Below are positions 12,497 through 24,027 of a stretch of DNA of 64,000 nucleotides, in pieces. The DNA comes from Achatina immaculata (Eukaryota; Mollusca; Gastropoda; Stylommatophora; Achatinidae): contig CM019702.1 in NCBI GenBank assembly GCA_009760885.1, positions 50,709,738-50,773,737 of the forward strand, in the 5' to 3' direction. The notes below the pieces were generated by a model that saw only the letters and a program-made list of their open reading frames with translations, ran no database searches and was not told where the DNA came from. How positions within the stretch are numbered: position 1 is the stretch's first letter; each line of letters begins with the position of its first letter. The translations under genes were made by a program, and so were the position numbers.

Positions 12497-13014
12497 TGCG
12501 TTTGTGCCACTTGTGAGCCAGAGTCTGAATTCCTGTAAGAAAGAAAAAAATAGTCTTTGCCTTGACTTCTCAGCCACTGGAGTACCGCCTCCCTCCTAAG
12601 TTTTTTCCAAGACGGTCAGAGTGATGTAACCTTGATATGTCTGTCTTGAACTTTGTAACCTGGTTGTAGACTTGACCCTTGCTTCGTACCCTGCAGATAT
12701 TTCGCAGTGTATGTTCAAGAGACCAGACCTTTGGTGGACAAAAATGAAATGACAGAACGCACTTATTCCTTTGAGTATGTCTGCAATGTAGTCGCCATCT
12801 TGACCGGCACTATTCTCTCCTTGCATTTAGCGACTGATTTCTGCTTAATGACGTTGATGCTAAAAGTTGCTACTACTAAGGATTTCTACCTTTACTTTGG
12901 ACATTTCATTCACATTTGATAAATTTCACTTGATTCACTCCCTTAGATACATTAACCTCAACAAGAAAATCGTAACTAAGACCCAAAGCTAGAGACTGGA
13001 AATTCAGAGGTCAT
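12497..13014. other. Low-repeat spacer, no gene identified
   Basis: A short open stretch at 12707-12919 (+) follows an acceptor-like CCTGCAG at about 12690, but it matches no receptor exon or transposon domain that I recognise. Treated as intergenic. Confidence 0.45.
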
Positions 13015-13429
13015 TTCATTACAAGCTATTATAAGCAACAACTCAGTATAAACAATAACTCAGTGTTCTTTTCATTACAAGCTAGTGTAAGTATCAACTC
13101 AGTGTTTGTTTCATTGCAAGCTAGTGTAAGTATCAACTCAGTGTTCGTATTATTACAAGCTAGTATAAGCAATAACTCAAGCTAGTATAATCATCAACTC
13201 AGTTTTTGTATCATTGCAAGCTAATGTAAGTATCAACTCAATGTTTGTTTCATTGCAAGCTAATGTAAGTATCAACTCAATGTTTGTTTCATTGCAAGCT
13301 AGTGTAAGTATCAACTCAATGTTTGTTTCATTGCAAGCTAATGTAAGTATCAACTAAATGTTTGTTTCATTGCAAGGTAGTGTAAGCATCAACTGAATGT
13401 TTGTTTCATTGCAAGCTAGTGTAAGCATC
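13015..13429 (+). repeat. 39-bp minisatellite abutting receptor B exon 1
   Basis: About 11 units containing AAGCTAGTGTAAGTATCAAC and TTTGTTTCATTGC. Most units carry GTAAGTAT, a strong 5' splice-site match. The last unit runs straight into the exon: its GTGTAAGCATC is followed by the start codon ATG at 13430 where other units continue AACT. Confidence 0.92.
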
Positions 13430-13655
13430 ATGGACAGTTCTAAAATCACCGACAAGGCCAGTGATTCAATTTCCACACTGAGAGAAGTCTGTGATTTTGG
13501 TCCTGAAATTCAGTTTCTTAAAAATATGTCAATAATTTACAACCGGTTATTTGTGTGTCAACTACTCGTTATTTCTGGCATTACCACGAACATCATCAAC
13601 ATTGTCTGCTTTATCAAACAAGGCCTCAGTGACTGTGTCAATATTAGCCTTTTGG
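13430..13655 (+). pseudogene. Receptor B exon 1: N-terminus and TM1
   Basis: 226 bp (75 codons plus one base, phase 1), beginning MDSSKITDKASD and ending in NISLLG before a GT at 13656. The stretch after CQLLVISGITTNIINIVCF is TM1. FIKQG.. VN.SLLG matches receptor C exon 1 almost exactly, and the phase fits the exon 2 acceptor at 19688. The exon itself is open. I call the locus a pseudogene because exon 2 carries a frameshifting duplication and exon 3 is interrupted. The donor context (GGGTACAT) is weak. Confidence 0.75.
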
Positions 13656-13707
13656 GTACATCGTCAATGTTCTTAAACTAGATATATTTAGGAAATGTCC
13701 ATTTTTT

Positions 13708-13806
13708 CACACACACACACATACACACACTCGCACGCACGCAAACACGCACAGAGAGAGAGAGAGAGAGAGAGACAGAGGGAGAGAGAGAGACAGAGGG
13801 AGAGAG
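13708..13806. repeat. (CA)n / (GA)n microsatellites
   Basis: An ACAC/GCAC tract at 13708-13751 is followed by AGAGAG tracts broken by ACAGAGG. Simple sequence. Confidence 0.95.
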
Positions 13807-14014
13807 ATGACATGTTTGTTGTTATTATAATGAAGGTTGGACTTTAAATACAAGTAATACAATAAACAGAGCTTCAACATTTGGGGTGGGGAGATGGTTA
13901 CCAGGCAGCACGTTATGTTCAGAGAATATAGTGAATTAAACCTATATCCTGACCATGTCACTATGTCACTACGTAACTACATGATACAGCAATACAAACA
14001 TGATAGTTATTTTC

Positions 14015-14068
14015 TGTTTGTAGATATTGTTTGTAGATATTGTTTGTAGATATTGTTTGTAGATATTC
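14015..14068. repeat. 13-bp tandem repeat, about 4 units
   Basis: Units read TTGTTTGTAGATA. The repeat leads into the LINE fragment that starts at about 14062. Confidence 0.85.
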
Positions 14069-15890
14069 AGACAGAGACGATGGGAAATATCACGAAGGAG
14101 TAGGTTTTATTATGTCAACGGCGGCAGCAAAGAGCCTTACAGATTGGGAACCAGTGAACAGTCGTATATTAAGAGCACGATTCCAAACGGAAGAAAGACA
14201 ATCATACAATCATAGAATGCTATGCACCCACGAAAGAAGCAGATGCCGAAATAAAAGACACCAACTACGACAACTGATTAACAAAGTCCCTAAACATGAC
14301 ATCTTAGTTGTCGTGGGAGATTTTAACGCTGAAGTAGGAAAAACTAACACCGACAAAAATGTGTGGGGTAAGAAGGGATTGATACGGAAATCAGAACGGA
14401 GAAAGACTAATTGAATTATACCTAACAGAGGGCATGGTCATTGGAGGAACAATAGTTTCACACAAACAGATACATAAAACAACATGGATATCTCCAGATG
14501 GTAGAACCAGAAATTAGATAGATCATTTTTGTATTAGAAAGCATTTCAGAACATCTCTGATAGATGTAAAAGCATGTAAGGGTGTAGATGTCAACAGTGA
14601 TCACAATCTGTGTTTAGGGAAAATACAAGAAACCAATACTCAGAAAGATAAACAATCAAAGTCTACAGGATGAAAATACTAAGAGTAATTCTAATCTGGA
14701 ACTTACCAAAAAGTTCGCTGCATTCAGTGAAGTAGAGGAGACAGATATAGATGAATTATGGCATTCTTACAGCACAGCCATAATCACAGCAGCTAGAACA
14801 AGTGCTGGACTGCAAACAACAAATAGAAAAGCATGCATATCAGATAACACATGGAAACCCATACATAAATGACGGGCAGACAAATTAGCCATGTTGAATG
14901 TAAAAACAGATCTTGAAAGAGATTTGGCGAAACAACATACACAGAACTAGACAAGAAAGTAAAAAGTTCAGCTAGAAGGGATAAAAGAGAAACATGGACA
15001 ATATGGCGAAAGAAGCGGAAAAGGCAGCAAAAACAGGAGAAGAAGAACATTGCACCTAAGACACGTGGAGACACATGAAGACACATGAAAGTCATGAGAA
15101 ACAGAGAAACACATATAAGATAAGATAGAACAATTCACTCCATTGCTAAAACATCAATATATCCTAGTAACAATGTAATCTTCTAATCTTTGCTTCAGAA
15201 TCATAATCTGAATATATACTGTTTCTTTTTTTTTTTTTAGTCTCTCAACTCTACTCCTTTTAAGTAACTCACATTTTCTACTAGACCTTTCACGAAATGT
15301 CTGTCTCCTGAAAGTCTCTTCACATGAGACACACTGTTTTCTTAACATTCGGCCTCCAGACAATTCCTAGTTTGTAACAATAATTTCTGTACCTAACTTT
15401 ACCGTTTTGTTACTATTTTTAAACATCCTCCTACACTAATAATGACATATCTCGTCTTCTCTCTGTCAAAACATTAGTCCCCTTCGCTTGACAATATCTA
15501 CACTTTTTTGTTGTTGCTAAGTTTGACAAACTTTTGAAGTTTAACAAGGATACCAGCAGTGGAGAATGGAGAGCTAGAAAGAACACTGAACTGAACAGCT
15601 TATTTAAATCCCAGCAAATTATAAATGTCTTCAAACTGAACAGACTACGCTGGCTGGGGCATGTAGAAAGAATGGAAGAGAACAGACAAACGAAAATTAT
15701 GTATGCATAAGAGATGAAGGAAACAAGACCAAGGGGTAGACCAAGACAGAGATGGAAAGACAACATAGAAGAGGATATAAAAGATATTGGTGTCACCAAC
15801 TGGAGAGAGAAGATTAGGAATATAGAGGAATGGAGTCGAACTTTATCTGCAGCAATGAGCCTTATTGGCTCGTAAAACTGAAGATGATGT
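14062..15890 (+). mobile_element. Decayed LINE (family 2), endonuclease and C-terminal pieces
   Basis: The left part matches the LINE at 31290: GVGFIMSTAAAKSL, then WEPVNSRILRARF, and further on VVGDFNAEVGK (the GDFN box of the APE-type endonuclease) and the VNSDHNLCLGK box. Many frameshifts and stops follow, for example in the GRTRN region near 14515. Most of the RT palm is missing. From about 15538 the C-terminal end is readable: RLRWLGHVERM, then RPRGRPRQRWKD, ending at an ATGATG tail near 15882. The piece between about 15100 and 15530 is not clearly LINE. Non-functional. Confidence 0.75.
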
Positions 15891-16240
15891 TTGACACACA
15901 TCTTAGGTTAAGGTTCCTCATCAAGGGATGCAACTTTAACTTACTACCATTTTTGTATGAATTATATCCCTTTATCCAACGATTGTGTCTCTTTGATTAT
16001 ACAAATGCTGCTATAAATTGACATTTTCCAATAACTCAATAATATAGCAGCTTCATCATCATCATCATCATCATCATCGCTGTACCTCGGATTAATTTTC
16101 ATCACATAGAGCATACGATGTAACAGATAAAAACAAAGATGCTACATCTATCTCAGCAATACCTTAGCACAGACAGAAATGTTCACTTTCATTAAAATAC
16201 GTGTATTGTTCAGATTTACGGTGTAATAATATTTTTCACA
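15891..16240. other. Spacer with (CAT)n microsatellite
   Basis: A CAT trinucleotide run at about 16050-16078 in otherwise AT-rich sequence. No gene seen. Confidence 0.6.
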
Positions 16241-17705
16241 GTATAGTATATTAATAAACTCGCATCTGATCAGACCTGATACTATAAGTATATTAATAAA
16301 CTCGCAGCTGATCAGACCTGATACTATTATATGAATCTACTCCCAGCTGATCAGACCTGATACTATTATATGAATCTACTCCTAGCTGATCAGACCTGAT
16401 ACTATAAGTATATTAATAAACTCGCAGCTGATCAGACCTGATACTATAAGTATATGAATCTACTCCCAGCTGATCAGACCTGATACTATAAGTATATTAA
16501 TAAACTCGCAGCTGATCAGACCTGATACTATAAGTATATGAATCTACTCCCAGCTGATCAGACCTGATACTATAAGTATATGTATCCACTTCCAGCTGAT
16601 CAGACTTGATACTATAAGTATATGAATAAACTCCCAGCTGATCAGACTTGATACTATAAGTATATGTATCCACTCCCAGCTGATCAGACCTGATACTATA
16701 AGTATATGTATCCACTCCCAGCTGATCAGACTTGATACTATAAGTATATGTATCCACTCCCAGCTGATCAGACCTGATACTATAAGTATATGTATCCACT
16801 CCCAGCTGATCAGACTTGATACTATAAGTATATGTATCCACTCCCAGCTGATCAGACTTGATACTATAAGTATATGAATAAACTCGCAGCTGATCAGACT
16901 TGATACTATAAGTATATGTATCCACTCCCAGCTGATCAGACTTGATACTATAAGTATATGTATCCACTCCCAGCTGATCAGACTTGATACTATAAGTATA
17001 TGTATCCACTCCCAGCTGATCAGACTTGATACTATAAGTATATGAATAAACTCCCAGCTGATCAGACTTGATACTATAAGTATATGTATCCACTCCCAGC
17101 TGATCAGACTTGATACTATAAGTATATGAATAAACTCGCAGCTGATCAGACCTGATACTATAAGTATATTAATAAACTACCAGCTGATCAGACCTGATAC
17201 TATAAGTATATGAATTCACTTCCAGCTGATCAGACCTGATACTATAAGTATATGAATCCACTCCCAGCTGATCAGACCTGATACTATAAGTATATGAATT
17301 CACTTCCAGCTGATCAGACCTGATACTATAAGTATATGAATCCACTACCAGCTGATCAGACCTGATACTATAAGTATATGAATCCACTCCCAGCTGATCA
17401 GACCTGATACTATAAGTATATGAATCCACTCCCAGCTGATCAGACCTGATACTATAAGTATATGAATCCACTCCCAGCTGATCAGACCTGATACTATAAG
17501 TATATGAATTCACTCCCAGCTGATCAGACCTGATACTATAAGTATATGAATCCACTCCCAGCTGATCAGACCTGATACTATAAGTATATGAATCCACTCC
17601 CAGCTGATCAGACTTGATACTATAAGTATATGAATCCACTCCCAGCTGATCAGACCTGATACTATAAGTATATGAATTCACTTCCAGCTGATCAGTCCTG
17701 ATACT
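16241..17705. repeat. 42-bp minisatellite, about 35 units
   Basis: The unit contains CAGCTGATCAGACCTGATAC, then TATAAGTATATGAAT and a CACTCC variant. The core CTGATCAG is palindromic, and ATACTATAAGTAT is a near-palindrome. At 42 bp (14 codons) the minus strand reads open for 198 and 170 codons with period SYTYSIRSDQLGVD. There is no signal peptide, splice context or conserved partner to suggest this is a gene. Confidence 0.95.
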
Positions 17706-17825
17706 CTATGATTAGAAATCAGCTTACAATCATGACTTTGGAAACATGTCATAATTTAGTCACAAACCAAGTTAGAATCACTGTCTCAGAACACAGTAAA
17801 ATAATACAGTGGACAAAGCGATGGC

Positions 17826-18235
17826 TGGAAACATGAAAAATCTGATGAATGAGAACATGAACAAACTGATGAGTGAGAACATAAACAAACTGATGATTGA
17901 GAACATGAACAAATTGATGAGTGGGAACATGAACAAACTGGTGAATGAGAAAATGAACAAAATGATGAGTGAGAAAATGAACAAACTGATGAGTGAGAAA
18001 AATGAACACAATGATGAGTGAGAAAATGAACAAACTTGTGAGTGAGAAAATGAACAAACTGATGAGTGAGAACATGAACAAACTGATGAGTGAGAACAAG
18101 AACAAACTGATGAGTGAGAACACGAACAAACTGATGAGTGAGAATATGAACAAACTGATGAGTGACAACATGAATAAACTGATGAGTGAGAAAATGAACA
18201 CACTGATGAGTGAGAACATGAACAAACTGATATCG
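17826..18235. repeat. 24-bp minisatellite, about 17 units
   Basis: The unit is GAGAACATGAACAAACTGAT plus GAGT, encoding MNKLMSEN on the + strand. One extra base near 18000 splits the + frame in two (17809-18021 and 17993-18319). Minus-strand frames through the same units are also open, so coding is not supported. Confidence 0.95.
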
Positions 18236-18469
18236 ACTAAATTTCAGGATTTGAAGACACATGAATCAGACTGTAGGCAGCGGTCAACGATCCACAGTTG
18301 GCTGCTTAGGTCACATTAAAGAGACGGTACTTGACTAAGCCCATGTACTGCCTCCACCTGAAGTTCCTGGAAATTAATGCTAGCCTCACCGAGTGAATAG
18401 CGCCCCAAATAATCTGGGCTCTAAAAACTAACCAGGCCGAAGTAGGATGTGTTCAGCTAAATGGGGCAG

Positions 18470-19305
18470 ATATGACAGCCTAACAGTTTGACAGTTTGAT
18501 AGTTTGACAGTCTGACAATCAGACAATCTGACATTTAGACAGTCTGAAAATCTGACAGTCTGACATTCTGACAGTCTGAAAATCTGACAATCTGGAAGTT
18601 TGATAATCTGACAATATGACAGTCTGACAATCTGACAGTATGACAGCCTGACAATATGACAGTATGACATTCTGGCAATATGACAGTCTGACAATCTGAC
18701 ATATGTCAGTCTGACGTTATGACAGCCTAACAGTCGGACATTACGACAACCTGACAGTATGACAACCTGACTGTCTGACAATCTGACAGTCGGACATTAT
18801 GGCAACCTAACAGTCTGACGTTATGACAGTATGAGAGCCTGACAGTCTGACATCTGACAGACTGACAGTCTGACAATGTGACACTCTGACGTTATGACAG
18901 CCTGACAGTCTGACATTATGACAACCTGATACTATGACAACCTGACAGTCTGACACTATGATAGTCTGACATTATGACAACTTGACAGTCTGACGTTATG
19001 ACAGTGTGATAACCTGACAGTCTGACAATCTGACAGTCTGACATTCGGACGTTATGACAATGTGATAGCCTGACAGTCTGACAATCTGACAGTCTGACGT
19101 TATGACAGTGTGATAGCCTGACAGTCTGACAATCTGACAGTCGGACGTTATGACAGTGTGATACCCTGACAGTCTGACAATCTGACAGTCTGACAGTCTG
19201 ACGTTATGACAGTGTGTTAGCCTGACAGTCTGACAATCTGACGGTCTGACGTTATGACAACCTGATAGTCTTACAGTCTGACAGCCTGACAGTCTAACAG
19301 CAGAC
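18470..19305. repeat. Degenerate short repeat, about 9-10 bp unit
   Basis: Over 800 bp built from variants of GACAGTCTGA (CTGACAATCT, CTGACGTTAT and others). Sub-blocks of about 60-70 bp containing GTTATGACAGTGTGATAGCC recur between 18990 and 19260. Confidence 0.9.
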
Positions 19306-19494
19306 TGTAACTGCATGCGAACAACGCCAGATTTATCCCAATAGCAGAAGTATAAATAAACAGTGAATCATTCAACAAAACATGTTCTTTTGCTTGTCAA
19401 CAATCAGCTACAGAATATTTTACAATCACACACACACTTTATAAATGATAAGTACTTCTCTAAATGACAAGTTCTTTGTTTTCCATGACAATGA

Positions 19495-19687
19495 TCATCC
19501 AGTCACCATGCTTATGTACAGCTCTAGCATTTATGTACTGTAGATGTCTAACATTTTATGTACATGTCTAACATTTTCTGTACAGCTCTAGCATTTATGC
19601 ACAGTTCCAATATTTATGTATAGTTCTAGCATTCCTGTACTGTACATGTCTAACATTTTGTATACATGTCTAGCATTCATTTACCAG
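19495..19687 (+). repeat. Degenerate repeat around GTCTAGCATTT, upstream of exon 2
   Basis: Variants of GTACATGTCTAGCATTT recur about eight times. The same GTCTAGCATTT string forms the first bases of receptor B exon 2 at 19688, so the array seems to be built from the acceptor/exon boundary. Confidence 0.7.
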
Positions 19688-19950
19688 GTCTAGCATTTGC
19701 TGACTCTGGAAGTCTGGCAACTATCTTCTGACGCTGGAAGTCTGGCAACTATCTTCTGACGCTGGAAGTCTGGCAACTGTCTTCTGGTCAAATGAGTCTT
19801 TCAACCCAGAGTTTAAGAACTCAGATCTATCTTTTGATTCCATGCAGCTTCAGTTTCTTCTAAGTGGAATGCCCCATGCGGCCTTCACTTGGATGTCTGC
19901 CTGGATCACGGCTTTACTCACATTGGGGAGATATCTATGTACAACAATCC
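19688..19950 (+). pseudogene. Receptor B exon 2 remnant: TM2-TM3
   Basis: After the acceptor TTTACCAG the reading LAFADSGSLATIF aligns with receptor C LAVSDLGCLVTLIW (TM2). A 28-bp segment (GGAAGTCTGGCAACTATCTT plus CTGACGCT) is then present three times, adding 56 bp, putting a stop after the first unit and shifting the frame. The frame resumes as LATVFWSNESFN and runs through LSGMPHAAFTWMSAWITALL and TLGRYLC, the TM3 and DRY-position region of receptor C (LSGMPHTTFTRITGWI, ERCLC). The 3' boundary is eroded: no clean GT donor lies where receptor C has one. A dead exon. Confidence 0.82.
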
Positions 19951-20363
19951 AGTATGAGAGAAGTCTAATGTGTAGATATGTTAAAGATTAACGTTGAACA
20001 TACAGAAGACATAATAGAAAGCTGTTGAGGAAAGGGGATTTATATTTTGTCAATATTTTGCCTACGATTTACAGAAATGGACGTGGGAACTATTTTACTT
20101 TTTGATTGTTCAGTAGCGCTGAAGGAGAGACACACATTAAAGTCTGCCCATGTCTTCAGTCACTAATATATTTACTGTGTTATTTTAGCAGAAAGAAAGC
20201 TACAAGAGAGGCACACCTTATGATGCTTCACATGAACATGATTATCCGTTTCCGCAAGGCAGATTTAACGTATTAATCAATAATTATAATTGTTTGTTAC
20301 ATTTATCTCCATACTGTAAACATATATAACTTGCGTCTATGAAAATACTGATACTTTCTGCAG

Positions 20364-20675
20364 GAAAAAAATATCTTCACCATGAAGAGAGTGACAGTCA
20401 TAGTCGCCATCCTCTGTGTTGTCATCCGGCCTACCTTAGCTCCGGCCTACCTTAGCTCCGGCCTAAGCTGCCAACAAGCTGAGTAGGAAGTATTTTGCTG
20501 CAAGAAATAAAACTCTTACTGGAATTGTTAAAACTAAAGGATTGGAACCATTGGAGAGTATTTCTTACAGCATCAACAACACATTTCTTCCATTTTGTGC
20601 TTTCTTCTTCATCATCATGTGGACCATAATACTTATTCTCCAGCTGCACAACAAGACAAAATGGCTGAAAATATA
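20364..20675 (+). pseudogene. Receptor B exon 3, TM4-TM5 part, copy 1
   Basis: After the acceptor TTTCTGCAG the frame reads KNIFTMKRVTVIVAILCV (TM4). A duplicated 16-bp segment, TACCTTAGCTCCGGCC, shifts it. The continuation in another frame reads NKTLTGIVKTKGLEPLESIS, then NNTFLPFCAFFFIIMWTI (TM5) and LQLHNKTKWLKI. It aligns with receptor A exon 3 over the same span. At 20674-20675 a TA dinucleotide marks the insertion point of a Tc1-like transposon. The frameshift is shared by all copies and so predates the amplification. Confidence 0.82.
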
Positions 20676-21788
20676 CTGTTCAAAAAAAAAAAACAAAAAA
20701 AAAAAGAAAAGAAACGCAACACTACTGTAGTCGTAATGGACACCAAATTTCAAACTTGTATCAGAATTTCATATTACGAAATTAATGTTTCAGTCTTGGC
20801 ATGAAAAAAATTTTAAGAAATGACGTTCATAAAATTTGGTTTGGACTTTAATTCTTTGCGACTGAGGCTTCCGTTTCAGTAAGGTGTATGACCTCCTCTG
20901 GCATGTATCAGAGAACGATATCTCCTTGACATGGATCCGATTAGCCGCTGGATCTGTTGTTGTGGGATGGCTGCCCACTCTTCCCGCAGTGCAAGAGACA
21001 ACTGTCGGAGATTGGTTGGGTCCACGTCTCGTTGGCGGACTTGTCTGCTGAGTTCATCCCATAAGTTGGGCTCATGTCTGATGACATGGATGACCACGGG
21101 ATGGTCTGGACGTTGTTGTCAGCGAGGAACTGGGTGGTGAGTTGTGCCACATGAGGTCTATCGTTATCCTGCTGAAAAATCGACTTTGGTGCAGCCAGAA
21201 ATGGAAGGATATGAGGACGAAGAATTTCAGCGGCGTATCGTTGGACATTCAGGCGTCCTTCAATTTACGCCAGGTCACTTTTTCCAATGAAGTACACCAG
21301 TACACTTCCACCACCATGTGGAGGAGCCTCATCCACGCAGTTCTGGGTGTAGCGCTTATGGACTCTGCGGTAAACTTTTCTCCGTCTATCGTGTCAATGG
21401 AGCAGAAATAATGATTCATCACTAAACCATAACCTTCTCCAATCATTCGCAACAGTCCACTGACGATGTTGGTTCGTCCACTGCAGTCGGTTCTATCGAA
21501 GCCGATCCGTAAGAACAGGACCTCTGCAAGGTCTTCTAGCCCAAAGACCAGCGTCGTGCAACCGGTTCCTGACCGTTTGATCTGAAATTCGACCAAATGC
21601 TGTCATTGATTGGACAGTTGAGGAGGCTGATTCAAATCGATTCCTGAGGTGACGCAGGCGTATGATGTGGTCTTCGGCAGGAGTTGTGACTATGGGTCTT
21701 CCACTGAGCGGTCGGTCTGCAACTGAGCCAGTTTCTTGAAATCTTTTCCAAAGACGACTAATGATGCTTCTAACTACATTAAATTGTC
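20676..21788 (-). mobile_element. Tc1-like transposon copy 1, truncated
   Basis: Begins CTGTTCAAAAAA (full terminal C kept) next to a TA in the receptor exon. The transposase is on the minus strand, as described for the copy at 24028. The copy stops inside the N-terminal coding region at ATTGTCTG and jumps directly to receptor intron sequence TTACATTTATCTCC. ATTGT followed by TG lies at both parental points, so the junction looks like a microhomology-mediated or unequal-exchange breakpoint. This copy differs slightly from copies 2-5 (for example ATCGTGTCAATGG versus ATCGATCAATGG), so it is the outlier. Confidence 0.85.
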
Positions 21789-22169
21789 TGTTACATTTAT
21801 CTCCATACTGTAAACATATATAGCTTGCGTCTATGAAAATACTGATACTTTCTGCAGGAAAAAAATATCTTCACCATGAAGAGAGTGACAGTCATAGTCG
21901 CCATCCTCTGTGTTGTCCTCCGGCCTACCTTAGCTCCGGCCTACCTTAGCTCCGGCCTAAGCTGCCAACAAGCTGAGTAGGAAGTATTTTGCTGCAAGAA
22001 ATAAAACTCTTACTGGAATTGTTAAAACTAAAGGATTGGAACCATTGGAGAGTATTTCTTACAGCATCAACAACACATTTCTTCCATTTTGTGCTTTCTT
22101 CATCATCATCATGTGGACCATAATACTTGTTCTCCAGCTGCACAACAAGACAAAATGGCTGAAAATATA
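21789..22169 (+). pseudogene. Receptor B intron end and exon 3, TM4-TM5, copy 2
   Basis: Near-identical repeat of 20297-20675: about 70 bp of intron, the acceptor TTTCTGCAG at 21849-21857, the same 16-bp duplication frameshift and the same TA insertion point at 22168-22169. One visible difference is CTTCATCATCATC for CTTCTTCATCATC in the TM5 region. Confidence 0.85.
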
Positions 22170-23674
22170 CTGTTAAAAAAAAAAAAAAAAAAAAAAAGAA
22201 AAGAAACGCAACACTACTGTAGTCGTAATGGACACCAAATTTCAAACTTGTATCAGAATTTCATATTACGAAATTAATGTTTCAGTCTTGGCATGAAAAA
22301 AATTTTAAGAAATGACGTTCATAAAATTTGGTTTGGACTTTAATTCTTTGCGACTGAGGCTTCCGTTTCAGTAAGGTGTATGACCTCCTCTGGCATGTAT
22401 CAGAGAACGATATCTCCTTGACATGGATCCGATTAGCTGCTGGATCTGTTGTTGTGGGATGGCTGCCCACTCTTCCCGCAGTGCAAGAGACAACTGTCGG
22501 AGATTGGTTGGGTCCACGTCTCGTTGGCGGACTTGTCTGCTGAGTTCATCCCATAAGTTGGGCTCATGTCTGATGACATGGATGACCACGGGATGGTCTG
22601 GACGTTGTTGTCAGCGAGGAACTGGGTGGTGAGTTGTGCCACATGAGGTCTATCGTTATCCTGCTGAAAAATCGACTTTGGTGCAGCCAGAAATGGAAGG
22701 ATGTGAGGACGAAGAATTTCAGCGGCGTATCGTTGGGCATTCAGGCGTCCTTCAGTTTACGCCAGGTCACTTTTTCCAATGAAGTACACCAGTACACTTC
22801 CACCACCATGTGGAGGAGCCTCATCCACGCAGTTCTGGGTGTAGCGCTTATGGACCCTGCGGTAAACTTTTCTCCGTCTATCGATCAATGGAGCAGAAAT
22901 AATGATTCATCACTAAACCAAAATCTTCTCCAATCATTCGCAACAGTCCACTGACGATGTTGGTTCGCCCACTGCAGTCGGTTCTATCGAAGCCGATCCG
23001 TAAGAACAGGACCTCTGCAAGGTCTTCTAGCCCAAAGACCAGCGTCGTGCAACCGGTTCCTGACCGTTTGATCTGAAATTCGACCAAATGCTGTCATTGA
23101 TTGGACAGTTGAGGAGGCTGATTCAAATCGATTCCTGAGGTGACGCAGGCGTATGATGTGGTCTTCGGCAGGAGTTGTGACTATGGGTCTTCCACTGAGC
23201 GGTCGGTCTGCAACTGAGCCAGTTTCTTGAAATCTTTTCCAAAGACGACTAATGATGCTTCTAACTACATTAAATTGTCTGGCCATTACACTTTGTGACC
23301 GTCCAGTCTGTAAACGTCCAATGATGATGAGTCGTTGTTCTGTAGTGAGATGACCCATACATGTGCACTGAATTTTCAAATAAACTGATTCGAGGAACGT
23401 CAATCTTTTATAGGAATTCAATAACATGGTCAGTCAGTTTTGAGTTTAGTAAGTTTCACAGGATTCTCGTGAACGTGTATTGAGCTTTTGTCAAAAAGGC
23501 TGTTTTGACTAGTGTCGCTTTTCTGTGCCCACGAATTATCTGCTGAGCACAATTTAGGTCGGCACGTGAAGTTGATGTCCGAGTGAACGTTTCAGGCAAT
23601 TTGGCCTTCTCTGATCATCAAACGTCAGTTTAAATTGCAGCATTTTGTTTGTTTGCGTTTCTTGTTTTGAACAG
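22170..23674 (-). mobile_element. Tc1-like transposon copy 2
   Basis: About 1.5 kb, flanked by TA at 22168-22169 and 23675-23676. It has the same defects as the copy at 24028. Its right side is followed by only about 22 bp of receptor sequence (23677-23698) before the next composite unit begins. Confidence 0.9.
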
Positions 23675-23698
23675 TATAGTTTCAAAGTCAATGCAAAT

Positions 23699-24027
23699 AC
23701 TGATACTTTCTGCAGGAAAAAAATATCTTCACCATGAAGAGAGTGACAGTCATAGTCGCCATCCTCTGTGTTGTCCTCCGGCCTACCTTAGCTCCGGCCT
23801 ACCTTAGCTCCGGCCTAAGCTGCCAACAAGCTGAGTAGGAAGTATTTTGCTGCAAGAAATAAAACTCTTACTGGAATTGTTAAAACTAAAGGATTGGAAC
23901 CATTGGAGAGTATTTCTTACAGCATCAACAACACATTTCTTCCATTTTGTGCTTTCTTCATCATCATCATGTGGACCATAATACTTGTTCTCCAGCTGCA
24001 CAACAAGACAAAATGGCTGAAAATATA
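23699..24027 (+). pseudogene. Receptor B exon 3, TM4-TM5, copy 3
   Basis: Starts within the intron at TACTGATACTTTCTGCAG, with the exon from 23716, the shared 16-bp frameshift and the TA target at 24026-24027. The upstream junction (AATGCAAATACTG) joins the post-transposon receptor sequence of the previous unit to intron sequence, with AAAT shared at the joint. Confidence 0.85.

Noticed and set aside
12707..12919. Possible additional receptor exon
   Set aside because: Hydrophobic in part and preceded by an acceptor-like CAG, but it aligns with none of the three receptor exons.
16497..17681. Two long minus-strand proteins of 14-residue repeats
   Set aside because: They follow only from a 42-bp array without stop codons. 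No start context, splice sites, signal peptide or non-repeat domain.
17749..18319. Several overlapping open frames on both strands, including MNKLMSEN repeats
   Set aside because: A 24-bp array is open in many frames at once, which is typical of repeats and not of genes.
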